A stretch of DNA of 64,000 nucleotides from contig PHCQ01000031.1 in the NCBI GenBank assembly GCA_002840835.1, forward strand, positions 1 through 64,000, in the 5' to 3' direction. Below, piece by piece: positions 52,606 through 62,853 of this stretch (the stretch's first letter is position 1; the number at the start of each line of letters is the position of its first letter). This DNA is from Betaproteobacteria bacterium HGW-Betaproteobacteria-16. GTDB taxonomy: Bacteria > Pseudomonadota > Gammaproteobacteria > Burkholderiales > Burkholderiaceae_C. Both the position numbers and the translations under genes were made by a program. The notes beneath the pieces were generated by a model. It was not told where the DNA came from. It made no database searches and saw only the letters and a program-made list of their open reading frames with translations.

Positions 52606-53316
52606 TCACCCCGCCCCGTCTTCCTCATCCCCCTCACTCAGCGTCACCAGCAACTGCACCACCTCCGCACACTCTTCCTCAATCCGGCTGACGGCGCGGC
52701 GTCCCCCTGGCGCCAGTTGTTGGTGTTCATGGCTGCGCAGATACTCGGCCTGCTCCAGGATCGCCGTCATGCGTTCAAAGAGTTCGGAGGTGATCGCATC
52801 GGTGCGGTTGGCAGACTGGGGAATCTGGGTGGCTTCGAATTCGGGTGGTGCCGGGGCCAGATCGGTATGGAAGGCAAAGTCGCCCTCGGCATTGGATTCC
52901 AGTTCGATGGTTTCCATTTCAGCGAACGCAAGCAGATGCTCAACCCGCTCACGGATGAAAGCCCGGTCGAACGGTTTGACGAAAAAATCCACCGCGCCCA
53001 GGGCCAGCGCCTGATCGCGGTACGACTGCTCGGTGTGCGACGAGACCATCACCACCTGTGTGCCCATGAGCTTGGGGTTGCCACGCATGCGCTCCACCAC
53101 CTGGTATCCGCTCAGGTCCGGCATGTCGATGTCGATCAGCATCAGGTCCGGCGTGTTGGCCTCCAGCTTGATCAACGCATCTTCCCCGCGCACGGAAAAA
53201 TGCAACTGGGCCAGGTCCAGCAAGGTCCTGGCCAGCACGTGGACCATGCTGGGATCGTCATCGACGATCAGGATTCTTCGGCGTCTCTCGGTCTGGTCTG
53301 ACACGGCGTTGTGCAT
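52606..53316 (-). CDS. Response regulator with receiver domain and unknown C-terminal part
   Basis: A 236-residue protein: receiver domain at residues 15-135 with RRRILIVDDDPSMVHVLART, phosphoacceptor Asp in PDLMLIDIDMPDLSGYQVVE, VVMVSSHTEQSYRDQALALG and AVDFFVKPFDRAFIRERVEH (conserved Lys). The rest is acidic and helical (TSELFERMTAILEQAEYLRS, RIEEECAEVVQLLVTLSEGD) without a recognised output domain. GAGGGG before the ATG at 53316 sets the start. No histidine kinase is adjacent. It may act through protein contacts as a stand-alone regulator. Confidence 0.85.
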   Translation of the reverse strand: MHNAVSDQTERRRRILIVDDDPSMVHVLARTLLDLAQLHFSVRGEDALIKLEANTPDLMLIDIDMPDLSGYQVVERMRGNPKLMGTQVVMVSSHTEQSYRDQALALGAVDFFVKPFDRAFIRERVEHLLAFAEMETIELESNAEGDFAFHTDLAPAPPEFEATQIPQSANRTDAITSELFERMTAILEQAEYLRSHEHQQLAPGGRRAVSRIEEECAEVVQLLVTLSEGDEEDGAG

Positions 53317-53629
53317 CCGGTTGTCCCCTCGTACGGCGATTCGATTCAATCCGCTTTTTCAAACGGTATCACGATCGATCAAAAGTCCGAAATATTGGAC
53401 ATGCGCCGATACTGAACACTTCCGACCCAGGTGAAGCACGGAAAAAGCCGACATTTGCCGGCCATTCCTGCTCACCGCCGACCATCTTGCCCCTGACAAC
53501 CGGCCCCCTGCGGCGAACGCCGGCACAAGCGCCAGCCCTTGCGACAGAACTCTCATCCGCTCTCAAAGCCGCAGCGCTTTACAGGTGCTTCACAAACACG
53601 ACACACCACGGACGAAGGCGCTGCGCACA
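53317..53629. other. 313-bp divergent intergenic region
   Basis: Lies between the response regulator and the efflux operon. A dyad GTCC-N8-GGAC around AATATT (53385-53400) sits in an AT-richer part and could be an operator for either side. No convincing -35/-10 pair stands out and no small gene is recognisable. Confidence 0.35.
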
Positions 53630-55144
53630 ATGACCCCAACGCAGCCCTTGCCTGCCCCCATCTCCATGCAACCACAGCCCTTCCCAACGCCTCCCGTGCG
53701 CCTCGCTCACCCTGTGCTGGCACTCACCGCGGCTCTGCTGCTGAGCGCCTGCGCGAGCCTCTCGCCAACGGGCGCCGTCCTGCCGGATACCCCTTTGCCT
53801 GCCCGCTGGTCTGCCCCTGGTGGCTCCATCACCCAGGAAGTGTCTGCCCAGGCGTTGGCACAGTGGTGGCAGCGTTTCGACGACCCGGCGCTCACGGCCC
53901 TGGTGACCCAGGCGCTGCAGGCCAATACCAATGTGCGCGGCGCTCAGGCGGCGCTGTTGCAGGCCCGTGCCCAGCGCGATGTGCAGGCGGCGGCTCTGGG
54001 GCCTTCCCTGGGCGCCTCAGGCTCCGCACAGCGCAGCCGCTTGGGCGACACCGACGCCAGCAACCGATTCCAGGCCGGTTTTGATGCAAGCTGGGAGCCC
54101 GACGTGTTCGGTGGCAACCAGAGCGGCGTCAACGCCAGCGAGGCCGACACCCGTGCTGCCGAGACCTCGCTGGCCGATGTGCAGGTGTCGCTGGCCGCCG
54201 AAGTGGCCGTGACCTACATCGAGCTTCGCAGCCTCCAGACGCGCCTGGCCATCGCCCGAAGCAACCTGGCCGCGCAAACCGAAACCTTGCAGATCACGCG
54301 CTGGCGGGTGCAGGCCGGTCTGGCCTCGTCGCTCGACCTGGAGCAGGCGGTGGCCGCCAGCGAGCAGACCGCCGCCCAGCTGCCATCGCTGCAGACCGGT
54401 GTGGCCCAGGCCCTGAGCGGCCTGGCGGTGCTCACTGGCCAGGCCCCCGGCACGCTGGAAGCCACGCTACAGGCCGGCTTGACGACCCCGGCCCCCATTC
54501 CTCAGGCACCGGCCGCTCTGGCCATGGCCTTTCCGGCCGAGACGCTGCGCCAGCGCCCCGACGTGCGCACCGCCGAACACCGCATCAGCGCGGCATTGGC
54601 CCGGGTGTCACAGGCCGATGCCGCGCGCTACCCCAGCTTCCGGCTGGGCGGCTCGCTGGGCCTGAGCGCGCTCACGCTGAGCACGCTGGGCAACGGCGCG
54701 TCGGTGGTCAGCTCGCTGCTGGCCAGTGTGTCGGTGCCCTTGTTAGACGGGGGTGCCGCCGTGGCCCGGGTGCGCGCACAGGAAGCAGCACTGGAACAGG
54801 CCCGCACCAGCTACCAGGGCACCGTGCTCGCCGCCCTGAAAGACGTGGAAGACGCACTGGTTTCCTTGCAGGGCAACCAGGAACGTCTGACCCGATTGCA
54901 GACCGCCAGTGCTGCCGCCGCCAACGCCGAGCTGCTGGCGCGCCAACGCTACGAAAGCGGCCTGATCGACTTCCGGGCGGTGCTCGATACCCAGCGCACC
55001 CTGCTGTCCACCCAGGACAGCGTGGCCATCACACAGGCCAACCTGAGCGCCGACCTGGTGCGCCTGTACAAGTCGCTCGGCGGCGGCTGGGCGCCCGAGG
55101 CGGTTGACGCCGGAGGGGGCGTCGCTCCCGCCACCGGCCGCTGA
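53630..55144 (+). CDS. Outer-membrane factor lipoprotein of an efflux system (NodT/OprM family)
   Basis: A 504-residue TolC-like outer-membrane channel. The N-terminus has a lipoprotein signal with LLLSACAS (Cys about residue 42 from this start), then two OEP repeats: WWQRFDDPALTALVTQALQA, FGASWEPDVFGG-like FQAGFDASWEPDVFGGNQSG, and LRQRPDVRTAEHRISAALAR, YPSFRLGGSLGLSALTLSTL. The motif ARVSQADAARYPSF is typical of the NodT group. It is the first gene of a set OMF-MFP-ATPase-permease. ATG 53630 or 53666 could be the start. Confidence 0.92.
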   Translation: MTPTQPLPAPISMQPQPFPTPPVRLAHPVLALTAALLLSACASLSPTGAVLPDTPLPARWSAPGGSITQEVSAQALAQWWQRFDDPALTALVTQALQANTNVRGAQAALLQARAQRDVQAAALGPSLGASGSAQRSRLGDTDASNRFQAGFDASWEPDVFGGNQSGVNASEADTRAAETSLADVQVSLAAEVAVTYIELRSLQTRLAIARSNLAAQTETLQITRWRVQAGLASSLDLEQAVAASEQTAAQLPSLQTGVAQALSGLAVLTGQAPGTLEATLQAGLTTPAPIPQAPAALAMAFPAETLRQRPDVRTAEHRISAALARVSQADAARYPSFRLGGSLGLSALTLSTLGNGASVVSSLLASVSVPLLDGGAAVARVRAQEAALEQARTSYQGTVLAALKDVEDALVSLQGNQERLTRLQTASAAAANAELLARQRYESGLIDFRAVLDTQRTLLSTQDSVAITQANLSADLVRLYKSLGGGWAPEAVDAGGGVAPATGR

Positions 55145-55178
55145 TCAGTCCCAGCCTTCTCCTTTTCAGACACGCGCC

Positions 55179-56543
55179 ATGAACAACAACACCCCCTCTT
55201 CCGCCACCGAACCGTCGACTGCGCCCGTTGCCAGCGGCACACCCCCCTCCGACCTGGACACGCTGCTGGGCGAAGACCACGTGCCACACTGGTGGAAGCG
55301 TGCCTCGCTGTGGATCGTTGTGGCCATCGTGCTGGCCATGGCGGGCGCCGGGTACACCTGGCAGCAACAGAAAAAGGCCAAAGCAGCGCCGGTGTACGTG
55401 ACCCACACACTGAGCCAGGGCAACCTCACGCTCACCGTCTCTGCCAACGGCACGCTGCAGCCCACCCGCGCGGTGAACATCGGCAGCGAACTCTCGGGCA
55501 CGGTCAAACGGGTGCTGGTCGATGTGAACGATCGCGTGAAGACCGGACAGGTGCTGGTCGAACTCGATACCGCCAAGCTCAACGACCAGGTGGCACGGTC
55601 GCGCGCGGCCTTGGCCTCCGCCCAAGCGCAACTGGCCCAGGCCGGCGCCACGGTGAAGGAAGCCCAGGCCAGCCTGGCGCGCTTCGAAGAAGTGGCCCGC
55701 CTCTCGGGCGGCAAGGTGCCATCGGCAACCGAGCTCGACACCGCCCGCGCAGCCGTGGACCGTGCCGTCGCCAACGAAGCCAGTGCACGGGCCAACGTGG
55801 CCTCAGCCCGGGCCACGCTGGCCACGGACGAGACCAATCTGTCCAAAGCGTCGATCCGCTCGCCCATTGATGGCGTGGTGCTCACCCGCACGGTCGACCC
55901 CGGCAACGCGGTGGCGGCATCCCTGCAGGCGGTGACGCTGTTCTCCGTGGCCGAAGACCTGTCCAAACTCAAGCTGGAGGTCAGCGTTGACGAAGCCGAC
56001 GTGGGGTCGGTGCAGGTGGGGCAGCGCGCCAACTTCACCGTCAGCGCCTACCCGTCGCGCCGCTACCCGGCCACCACCAACCGGGTTGCTTTTGGCTCGA
56101 CCAAGATCGACAACGTGGTGACCTACGTGACCACGCTGGATGTGGACAACACCGACCTGAGCCTGCGCCCCGGCATGACGGCGGCGGCCACCATCGTGGC
56201 GGTGGAGCGCAAGGACGTGCTGCTGATCCCCAACACCGCCTTGCGTTTCACGCCCACGCAGGCCGCCGCATCGGACAGCTCTGCATCGGGCGGCAGCGTC
56301 CTGTCACAACTCATGCCACGCATGCCGCGAAGAGGCGGCCCGCGCACGGCTGGCGAAGAGCGGGGCAGCGCGCAGGGCGAACGCAGCATCTGGGTGCTGC
56401 GCGACGGACAGGCCGTGCCCATGACGGTGCTGACCGGCATCAGTGACGGCCGCATGACCGAGGTCAGTGGTGAGGGCGTGAGCGAAGGCCTGCTGGTCAT
56501 CACCGACCAGCGCAGCAATGGCGCAGCGGGGGCAGCGCGATGA
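55179..56543 (+). CDS. macA: Membrane fusion protein of a MacAB-type efflux system
   Basis: A 454-residue periplasmic adaptor anchored by one N-terminal helix (ASLWIVVAIVLAMAGAGYTW). The domains are in order: lipoyl half (GNLTLTVSANGTLQPTRAVN, IGSELSGTVKRVLVDVNDRV), a helical hairpin rich in Ala (about 150-235), second lipoyl half (ASIRSPIDGVVLTRTVDPGN), beta-barrel and membrane-proximal parts with VLLIPNTALRF. It bridges the inner-membrane ABC permease and the outer-membrane factor. The stop overlaps the ATPase gene by ATGA. Confidence 0.93.
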   Translation: MNNNTPSSATEPSTAPVASGTPPSDLDTLLGEDHVPHWWKRASLWIVVAIVLAMAGAGYTWQQQKKAKAAPVYVTHTLSQGNLTLTVSANGTLQPTRAVNIGSELSGTVKRVLVDVNDRVKTGQVLVELDTAKLNDQVARSRAALASAQAQLAQAGATVKEAQASLARFEEVARLSGGKVPSATELDTARAAVDRAVANEASARANVASARATLATDETNLSKASIRSPIDGVVLTRTVDPGNAVAASLQAVTLFSVAEDLSKLKLEVSVDEADVGSVQVGQRANFTVSAYPSRRYPATTNRVAFGSTKIDNVVTYVTTLDVDNTDLSLRPGMTAAATIVAVERKDVLLIPNTALRFTPTQAAASDSSASGGSVLSQLMPRMPRRGGPRTAGEERGSAQGERSIWVLRDGQAVPMTVLTGISDGRMTEVSGEGVSEGLLVITDQRSNGAAGAAR

Positions 56544-57298
56544 GCAGCAGCAGCGCCCCCGGCAGAGTGCCGTTGATCCGGCTGCGTGGCATCACCAAGG
56601 TGTACGGCGAAGGCAGCACGGCCTTCCAGGCCCTCAAGGGCGTGGACCTCGACATCGAGGCGGGCGATTTCGTGGCCATCATGGGGCCGAGCGGTTCGGG
56701 CAAGTCCACCGCCATGAACACCCTGGGCTGCCTGGACACGCCCACCACGGGCACCTACGAATTCCAGGGCGTGCCCGTGCAGTCGCTCGGCCGCGACCAG
56801 CGCGCGCGCCTCCGCCGGCGCTACCTGGGCTTTGTGTTCCAGGGCTTCAACCTGCTGGCGCGCACCTCGGCACAGGAAAACGTTGAGCTGCCGCTGATCT
56901 ACCGCGGTGAACCGGCGGCCGCCCGCCATGCGGCGGCGGCGCGCGCACTGGCATCGGTTGGTCTGGCGGGCTGGGAGCACCACACGCCGGCCGAACTCTC
57001 TGGCGGGCAGCAGCAGCGCGTGGCCATTGCGCGCGCCATCGTCACCCAGCCGGCGGTGCTGCTGGCCGACGAGCCCACCGGCAACCTGGATTCCCAGCGC
57101 AGCCAGGAAATCATGGAACTGCTCTGGCACCTCAACCACGACCAGGGCATCACCGTGCTCATGGTCACCCACGAACCCGACATGGCGGCCTACGCGCGGC
57201 GCATCGTGCGTTTCGTGGACGGTGTGGTGGAAAGCGACACGCGCAACCCCCACCCCGTGGGCATGCACCACAGCGCATTTCAGACGCAGGGGCACTGA
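56540..57298 (+). CDS. ABC transporter ATPase, MacB-type
   Basis: A 252-residue ATP-binding subunit: Walker A GPSGSGKST (about residues 50-57), Q-loop FVFQGFNLLARTSAQENVEL, signature ELSGGQQQRVAIARAI, Walker B AVLLADEPTGNLDS and the H-loop VLMVTHEPDMAAYA. The GNLDS motif and sequence style place it in the MacB/LolD group. Here ATPase and permease are separate genes, unlike the fused MacB of E. coli. It overlaps macA by four bases and is followed by the permease after two bases. Confidence 0.94.
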   Translation: MSSSSAPGRVPLIRLRGITKVYGEGSTAFQALKGVDLDIEAGDFVAIMGPSGSGKSTAMNTLGCLDTPTTGTYEFQGVPVQSLGRDQRARLRRRYLGFVFQGFNLLARTSAQENVELPLIYRGEPAAARHAAAARALASVGLAGWEHHTPAELSGGQQQRVAIARAIVTQPAVLLADEPTGNLDSQRSQEIMELLWHLNHDQGITVLMVTHEPDMAAYARRIVRFVDGVVESDTRNPHPVGMHHSAFQTQGH

Positions 57299-57300
57299 CC

Positions 57301-58506
57301 ATGTGGCTCAACACCTTGTTGCTCGCGCTGCGCTCGATCCGGCGCAACCTCATGCGCTCGTTCCTCACGATCCTGGGTATCGTGATCGGCGTGAGCGCAG
57401 TCATCACCATGGTCACGCTGGGCAATGGCGCCACCCTGGCGATCCAGAGCCAGATCTCCGGCCTGGGCACCAATCTGCTGCAGATCCGCCCCGGGCAGCG
57501 CATGGGCCCTGGCGGCAGCGGCGGCGCGGCCGCTTTCAAGGAAAGTGACGCCGAAGCCATCGCCACGCAGATTGGTGGCGTGCTCGCCGTGGCACCGGAA
57601 GCACGCACCGGCGCCACCGTGGTGGCCAACGGCCGCAACTGGACCAGCAGCATCATCGGCAGCACCAACGACTGGCTGACCACCGGCAACTGGAGCATCG
57701 GCCAGGGCCGCGCCTTCACGGACGATGAAATGCGCGCCGGGTCGGCCGTGTGCCTGATTGGTGAAACCGTTCGGCGCGAACTCTACGGCACCCGCCCGGC
57801 CCTGGGCGAGCAATTGCGCGTGCGACAGATTTCCTGCGAGATCATCGGTGTGCTGGGCTCCAAGGGCCAGGGCGCGTTTGGCAACGACCAGGACGACATG
57901 GTGCTGCTGCCCCTGAAGACCCTGCAACGGCGCGTCACCGGCAACACGCGGGTGAACACGCTGCTGGTGTCCATGACCGACGGCAGCGACCCGGCCCGCG
58001 TCACCAGCAGCCTGACGCAGCTGCTGCGCGAATTGCGCAAGCTGGCCGACACCGACGAAGACAACTTCAACGTGCTCGACACCAAGCAGCTCGCAGAAAC
58101 CCTCTCAGGCACCACACGGGTGCTGACCACCCTGCTGGGCGCGGTGGCCGCCGTGAGCCTGCTGGTGGGCGGCATCGGCATCATGAACATCATGCTGGTG
58201 AGCGTGACCGAGCGCACCCGCGAGATCGGGCTGCGCCTGGCCATTGGTGCGCTGGAGCGCGAGGTGCTGCTGCAGTTCCTGATCGAGGCGGTGGTGCTGG
58301 CGGCGCTGGGCGGGCTGGTGGGCATCGTGCTGGCCACGGGGGCGTCGATCGGCTTGTCTGCCGTGATGAACGTGCCTTATGTGTTCAATCCGGGGGTGAA
58401 CCTGCTGTCGTTCGTGTTCTCCGCCGGCATCGGCGTGCTGTTCGGTTATTTCCCGGCGCGCCGTGCGGCCCGGCTGGACCCGATCGAGGCACTGCGCCAT
58501 GAGTGA
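57301..58506 (+). CDS. ABC transporter permease, MacB-type
   Basis: A 401-residue inner-membrane subunit with a MacB topology: one N-terminal helix (SFLTILGIVIGVSAVITMVT), a large periplasmic domain (about 50-280) and three C-terminal helices (AVAAVSLLVGGIGIMNIMLV, AVVLAALGGLVGIVLATGAS, LLSFVFSAGIGVLFGYFPAR) ending in ARLDPIEALRHE, the hallmark of the FtsX/MacB group. With MacA and the outer-membrane factor it forms a tripartite pump for peptides, macrolides or lipids; the substrate is unknown. Confidence 0.94.
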   Translation: MWLNTLLLALRSIRRNLMRSFLTILGIVIGVSAVITMVTLGNGATLAIQSQISGLGTNLLQIRPGQRMGPGGSGGAAAFKESDAEAIATQIGGVLAVAPEARTGATVVANGRNWTSSIIGSTNDWLTTGNWSIGQGRAFTDDEMRAGSAVCLIGETVRRELYGTRPALGEQLRVRQISCEIIGVLGSKGQGAFGNDQDDMVLLPLKTLQRRVTGNTRVNTLLVSMTDGSDPARVTSSLTQLLRELRKLADTDEDNFNVLDTKQLAETLSGTTRVLTTLLGAVAAVSLLVGGIGIMNIMLVSVTERTREIGLRLAIGALEREVLLQFLIEAVVLAALGGLVGIVLATGASIGLSAVMNVPYVFNPGVNLLSFVFSAGIGVLFGYFPARRAARLDPIEALRHE

Positions 58507-58667
58507 TCCGTTCCGGGGGTCAAGAGGGTCACCGCAGGGCTTTGTGCCGGCCGCCAGTGCGGCGGTATATGCTGCATGCTCATGACGCTTGCGTCCCCCA
58601 TGGGGCCGCCCTCTGAGGCGGGCGTGCCGCTCTGCCCCAACCACCATCCGGAACTCACAAGACACCC

Positions 58668-60944
58668 ATGGCCTCGACGAGAAGAAAGTTCATTCTGGGC
58701 AGCTTGGCCGCCGGCGGGGCCCTGGTGGTGGGCTGGTCGGTGCTGCCACCGCGCCAGCGCCTGCACACCGAGGAGCCTCTGGCCCTTCAGCCGGGGCAGG
58801 CCGCGTTCAACGGCTGGGTCAAGATCGCCACCGACGGCACGGTCACCGTGATCATGAGCAAGAGCGAAATGGGCCAGGGCGTGCTCACCTCGCTGTCCAT
58901 GCTGCTGGCCGATGAGCTCGACGCCGACTGGTCGCGCGTGACCTACGAGATGGCACCCATCGACAAGATCTACAACAACGTGAGCGCCCTGGTGGACGGC
59001 CTGCCGTTTCACCCGGACAACCAGGGCCTGGTGCGCCGCGCCGCCAGCCACCTGACCGCCAAGACCGTGACCCACCTGGGCGTGATGATGACCGGTGGGT
59101 CCTCCAGCGTGAAAGACCTCTGGCTGCCCATGCGCGAAGCGGGCGCAGCGGCGCGCCAGATGCTGCAAACCGCCGCTGCATTGGGATGGGAGGTGGCCTT
59201 TGAAGATTGCCGCACCGAAAACGGCCAGGTGCTCGGCCCCAGCGGTCAGGTCGCCGACTACGGTTCGCTGGTGGCCAGGGCGGCTTCGTTGTCCGTGCCT
59301 TCCACCATCCGGTTGAAGAGCCCCGACCAGTTCAAGCTGATCGGCCAGCCCACGCACCGGATCGACAGCGCCGCCAAGATCACCGGCGCCGCACAGTTCG
59401 GCATCGACGCCCTGCCCGCCGGCCTGCTTTATGCAGCGGTTCAGATGTGCCCGACCCTGGGTGGTCGTGTGACCAGCTTCGACGCGGCCAGACTCACCGC
59501 CGCCCCGGGTGTGCGCCACGCGGTGGCCTTTGAGCCCCTCTACGGTGGAACCGGTGGCGTGGCCGTGGTGGCTGGCCGGCCCTGGCAGGCACAGAACGCG
59601 CTGAGAGATTTTGAAGCCGTGTGGGACCACGGCGCCCTGGCCGGCTTCAACAGCGAAGCGGTGATGGCCCAACTGACCCAGACCCTCGACGAGGGCGCCC
59701 AAGGTTACGGTTACCACAGCACCGGCGACGTGGACACGGCGCTGCAAGGCGCGGCCCGGATCGTGAGTGCCGACTACCAGGCCCCCTACCTGGCACACGC
59801 CACCATGGAGCCCATGAACTGCACCGTGCTGCTCAAAGACGGCCGGGCCACGGTGTGGGTGTCGACCCAGGTGCCCAGCATGGCGCGCGACGCGGTGGCC
59901 CAGGTGCTTGATCTGGCCCCGGAAGCGGTCACGATCCACGTGATGCTGCTGGGCGGCGGCTTCGGGCGCCGGCTGGAAGTCGATTTCATTGCCCAGGCCG
60001 CCCAGATCGCGCGCGTGGCCGAAGGCCTGCCTGTGCAGACCATCTGGACACGTGAACAGGACATGCGCCACGACTTCTACCGGCCGGCCTGCGTGTCGCG
60101 CTTTGCCGCGGGGCTGAACGAACAGGGCCAGTTGTTGGCCTGGAAGAACACCTCCGCCGGACAGGCCATCGTGCCCCAGGTGCTGCAGCGCGGTTTTGGC
60201 CTGCCGGGCGGCGGGCCCGACAAGACCACGTCCGAAGGCGCTTTTGATCAGCCCTACGAATGGCCGGCGGCGCGCATCGCGCACGAAACGGTCGACCTGC
60301 CGTTGCAGGTGGGGTTCTGGCGCGCGGTGGGGCATTCACACCAGGCGTTCTTCAAGGAATGTTTTCTGGACGAAGTGGCACACGCCGTGCAGGCCGATCC
60401 GGTGGCCTACCGCGCCAGCCTGCTGCAGCGCCACCCCCGGCACCTCGCGGTGCTGCAGCGCGTGGCCGAAATGAGCCGCTGGGGCGAGACGATCGCTTCG
60501 GTGGCGGGCACGCCCGCCCGGGCGCGCGGTGTGGCGCTGCACGAGTCGTTCGGCTCCATCGTGGCCCAGGTGGCCGAGGTGTCGATGCAGCCCGACAAGT
60601 CGATACGCGTGCACGAGGTGTGGTGCGTGATCGACTGCGGCCTGGCGGTGAACCCGCAGCTCATTGAACAGCAGCTGGAAAGCGCCATCGTCTACGGTTT
60701 GTCTGCAGCCCTGCATGGCGAGATTCACATCGTCAACGGGCAGGTGCAGGCCACCAATTTCCACGACCAGCCGGTCCTGCGCATGAACGAGTGCCCTGCC
60801 ATTCAATGCGCCATCATGCCCAACACCGAACCCCCTGAAGGTGTGGGGGAGCCGGGCCTGCCGCCCATTGCGCCCGCCGTGGCCAACGCCCTTTTTGCCC
60901 TGACCGGCCAGCGCCTGCGCAGCCTGCCACTGAAACCTGCATGA
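58668..60944 (+). CDS. Molybdopterin-binding large subunit, isoquinoline 1-oxidoreductase type
   Basis: A 758-residue xanthine dehydrogenase-family subunit with a twin-arginine signal ([20 protein letters not shown]), so it is exported folded via Tat. MoCo regions include [57 protein letters not shown], and [20 protein letters not shown]. The closing [20 protein letters not shown] contains the catalytic Glu (GEPGLPP). Relatives are IorB and aldehyde dehydrogenases that pair with a small 2Fe-2S subunit, encoded here 13 bp downstream. Electrons probably go to a cytochrome; none is encoded nearby. Substrate unknown. Confidence 0.93.
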   Translation: MASTRRKFILGSLAAGGALVVGWSVLPPRQRLHTEEPLALQPGQAAFNGWVKIATDGTVTVIMSKSEMGQGVLTSLSMLLADELDADWSRVTYEMAPIDKIYNNVSALVDGLPFHPDNQGLVRRAASHLTAKTVTHLGVMMTGGSSSVKDLWLPMREAGAAARQMLQTAAALGWEVAFEDCRTENGQVLGPSGQVADYGSLVARAASLSVPSTIRLKSPDQFKLIGQPTHRIDSAAKITGAAQFGIDALPAGLLYAAVQMCPTLGGRVTSFDAARLTAAPGVRHAVAFEPLYGGTGGVAVVAGRPWQAQNALRDFEAVWDHGALAGFNSEAVMAQLTQTLDEGAQGYGYHSTGDVDTALQGAARIVSADYQAPYLAHATMEPMNCTVLLKDGRATVWVSTQVPSMARDAVAQVLDLAPEAVTIHVMLLGGGFGRRLEVDFIAQAAQIARVAEGLPVQTIWTREQDMRHDFYRPACVSRFAAGLNEQGQLLAWKNTSAGQAIVPQVLQRGFGLPGGGPDKTTSEGAFDQPYEWPAARIAHETVDLPLQVGFWRAVGHSHQAFFKECFLDEVAHAVQADPVAYRASLLQRHPRHLAVLQRVAEMSRWGETIASVAGTPARARGVALHESFGSIVAQVAEVSMQPDKSIRVHEVWCVIDCGLAVNPQLIEQQLESAIVYGLSAALHGEIHIVNGQVQATNFHDQPVLRMNECPAIQCAIMPNTEPPEGVGEPGLPPIAPAVANALFALTGQRLRSLPLKPA

Positions 60945-60957
60945 GCTTGAGACTCGC

Positions 60958-61425
60958 ATGAGCACCACCATGACCCCCATTCAACTCAACGGCCAGCCCG
61001 TGCAGGTCGATGTCGATGGCGACGTGCCCTTGCTGTGGGTGCTGCGCGCCGAACTGCAGCTCACCGGCACCAAGTTTGGCTGCGGCATGGCGCTGTGCGG
61101 CGCCTGCACGGTGCACCTCGATGGCGTGCCCACCCGGTCGTGTGTGACCCCGCTGGCCAGCGCGGCGGGCCAGTCGGTCACCACCATTGAAGGCCTGCAA
61201 GGGCCGGTGGCCGATGCGCTGCGCGCCGCGTGGACGGAGCTCGACGTGGTGCAGTGCGGCTACTGCCAGAGCGGCCAGCTGATGCAGGCCCACGCCCTGC
61301 TCGTGACCCACCCGCGCCCCACCGATGAACAGATCGACGAAGCCATGAGCGGCATCATCTGCCGCTGCGGCACCTACCCGCGCGTGCGAGCGGCGATTCA
61401 CGAGGCGGCGGAACAGGCGGGGTAA
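60958..61425 (+). CDS. 2Fe-2S small subunit of the molybdenum hydroxylase
   Basis: A 155-residue protein with two clusters: the plant-type ferredoxin motif [20 protein letters not shown] (first four Cys) and the C-terminal helical motif [18 protein letters not shown] with [15 protein letters not shown]. It passes electrons from the molybdenum site of the upstream large subunit. It has no signal peptide, so it is probably carried through Tat by the partner. ATG 60958 is chosen; an in-frame ATG four codons on is possible. Downstream comes a dispersed repeat copy. Confidence 0.95.
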   Translation: MSTTMTPIQLNGQPVQVDVDGDVPLLWVLRAELQLTGTKFGCGMALCGACTVHLDGVPTRSCVTPLASAAGQSVTTIEGLQGPVADALRAAWTELDVVQCGYCQSGQLMQAHALLVTHPRPTDEQIDEAMSGIICRCGTYPRVRAAIHEAAEQAG

Positions 61426-61501
61426 CTCGCACCATCAGCATTCCATCCGACAGAATCCGTTCGGGCTGAGCCTGTGGAAGCCCTGCGAGGACATGTAGCA
61501 C

Positions 61502-61607
61502 CTCCGGCGCGAGATGTGCCATTCCAGGGATACCGTGGAACCGGCTTCGCCGGGCCACTGGTATCGCCCCCTTGAGGGGGTGACGCGCGAAGCGCGGCGC
61601 GGGGGTG
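61502..61607 (-). repeat. Dispersed 3'-end repeat, copy A4
   Basis: On the minus strand it starts two bases after the purT TGA with ACCCCCGCGCCGCGC, then TTCGCGCGTCACCCCC, AGGGGGCGATACC, AGTGGCCCGGCGAAGCCGG, TTCCACGGTATCCCTGGAAT and ends GCGCCGGAG. Compensating changes (GATACC with GGTATC instead of GATGCC with GGCATC) keep the outer stem paired. Same orientation as purT; convergent with the 2Fe-2S gene. Confidence 0.82.
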
Positions 61608-61609
61608 GG

Positions 61610-62839
61610 TCAAACCCTTTTGGGTTGCACCTTGCTGGCGGCGCGCTTGGCCTGGGTGCGCGCGACTTCGACGTCTTCGTCAAACACCAGCGCCACGCCC
61701 ATGCGGCGCTTCACAAAACTCTCGGGCTTGCCGAACAAGCGCACTTCACTGTGTGGTACGCGCAGCGCCTCGTCCACGCCGTCGAACACGATGCCCTGCG
61801 CATCCACGCCGCCATAGATCACGGCACTGGCGCCCGGGCTCTTGAGTGTGGTGTCCACCGGCAGACCCAGGATGGCGCGGGCGTGAAGTTCAAACTCGTT
61901 CTGCCACTGAGTGACCATGGTCACCATGCCGGTGTCGTGTGGGCGCGGGCTCACTTCGCTGAACCAGACCTGATCGCCCTTCACGAACAGCTCGACACCA
62001 AACAGCCCCTGCCCACCGAGGTTGTCGGTCACGGCCTGGGCGATGCGGCGGGATTCGGCCAGTGCCGCGGGGCTCATGGGGTGAGGCTGCCAGCTCTCCA
62101 CGTAATCGCCACTGACCTGCACGTGACCAATGGGATCGCAGAAATGCGTCTGCACCTGGCCATGGGCATCCAGCGCCCGCACGGTCAGCTGGGTGATCTC
62201 GTAGTCGAAGTCGATGAAGCCTTCCACAATGACGCGGCCCGGGCCCACACGCCCGCCGGCCATGGCGTAGTCCCAGGCCTTCTTCACGTCGGCCGGAGCA
62301 TCGATCTTGCTCTGCCCTTTGCCGCTGCTGCTCATCACCGGCTTGACGATGCAGGGGTAGCCGATGCCACGGTGGCCTTGACCGCCGTTTTCTGTTCCGT
62401 CGATGGCAGCCTGAAGTTCTTCCAGCGAGTCGCAGAACCGGTGCGGGCTGGTGGGCAGGCCGAGTGTTTCGGCGGCCAGCCGGCGGATGCCTTCGCGGTC
62501 CATCGTCAGGCGCGCGGCACGCGCCGTGGGAATCACCCGCACCACGCCCGCCGCTTCCAGCTCTTCCAGCATGGGCGTGGCAATGGCTTCGATCTCGGGC
62601 ACCACCAGGTGCGGCCGCTCGGCTTCGATCAAGGCCTTGAGCTGCTGCGGGTCGCTCATGGTGATGGTGCGCGCATGGTGCGCCACCTGCTGTCCCGGCG
62701 CGTGGTCGTAGCGGTCCACCGCGATGGTCTCGACGCCCAGACGCTGGAGGGCAATCAGCACTTCCTTGCCGAGTTCGCCCGAGCCGAGCAGCATGACTTT
62801 GGTGGCGTGAGGGCTGAGCGGTGTGCCGATGGTGGTCAT
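61610..62839 (-). CDS. purT: Formate-dependent phosphoribosylglycinamide formyltransferase 2
   Basis: An ATP-grasp enzyme of 409 residues that makes formyl-GAR from formate and GAR in purine synthesis. Motifs: [72 protein letters not shown] (ATP loop), [20 protein letters not shown], and [18 protein letters not shown] with the ATP-grasp metal ligands. Length is slightly above the E. coli enzyme. It follows psd by 14 bp and is in the same transcript. A dispersed repeat begins right behind the stop. Confidence 0.96.
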   Translation of the reverse strand: MTTIGTPLSPHATKVMLLGSGELGKEVLIALQRLGVETIAVDRYDHAPGQQVAHHARTITMSDPQQLKALIEAERPHLVVPEIEAIATPMLEELEAAGVVRVIPTARAARLTMDREGIRRLAAETLGLPTSPHRFCDSLEELQAAIDGTENGGQGHRGIGYPCIVKPVMSSSGKGQSKIDAPADVKKAWDYAMAGGRVGPGRVIVEGFIDFDYEITQLTVRALDAHGQVQTHFCDPIGHVQVSGDYVESWQPHPMSPAALAESRRIAQAVTDNLGGQGLFGVELFVKGDQVWFSEVSPRPHDTGMVTMVTQWQNEFELHARAILGLPVDTTLKSPGASAVIYGGVDAQGIVFDGVDEALRVPHSEVRLFGKPESFVKRRMGVALVFDEDVEVARTQAKRAASKVQPKRV

Positions 62840-62853
62840 GAAGGGATTCCGGT

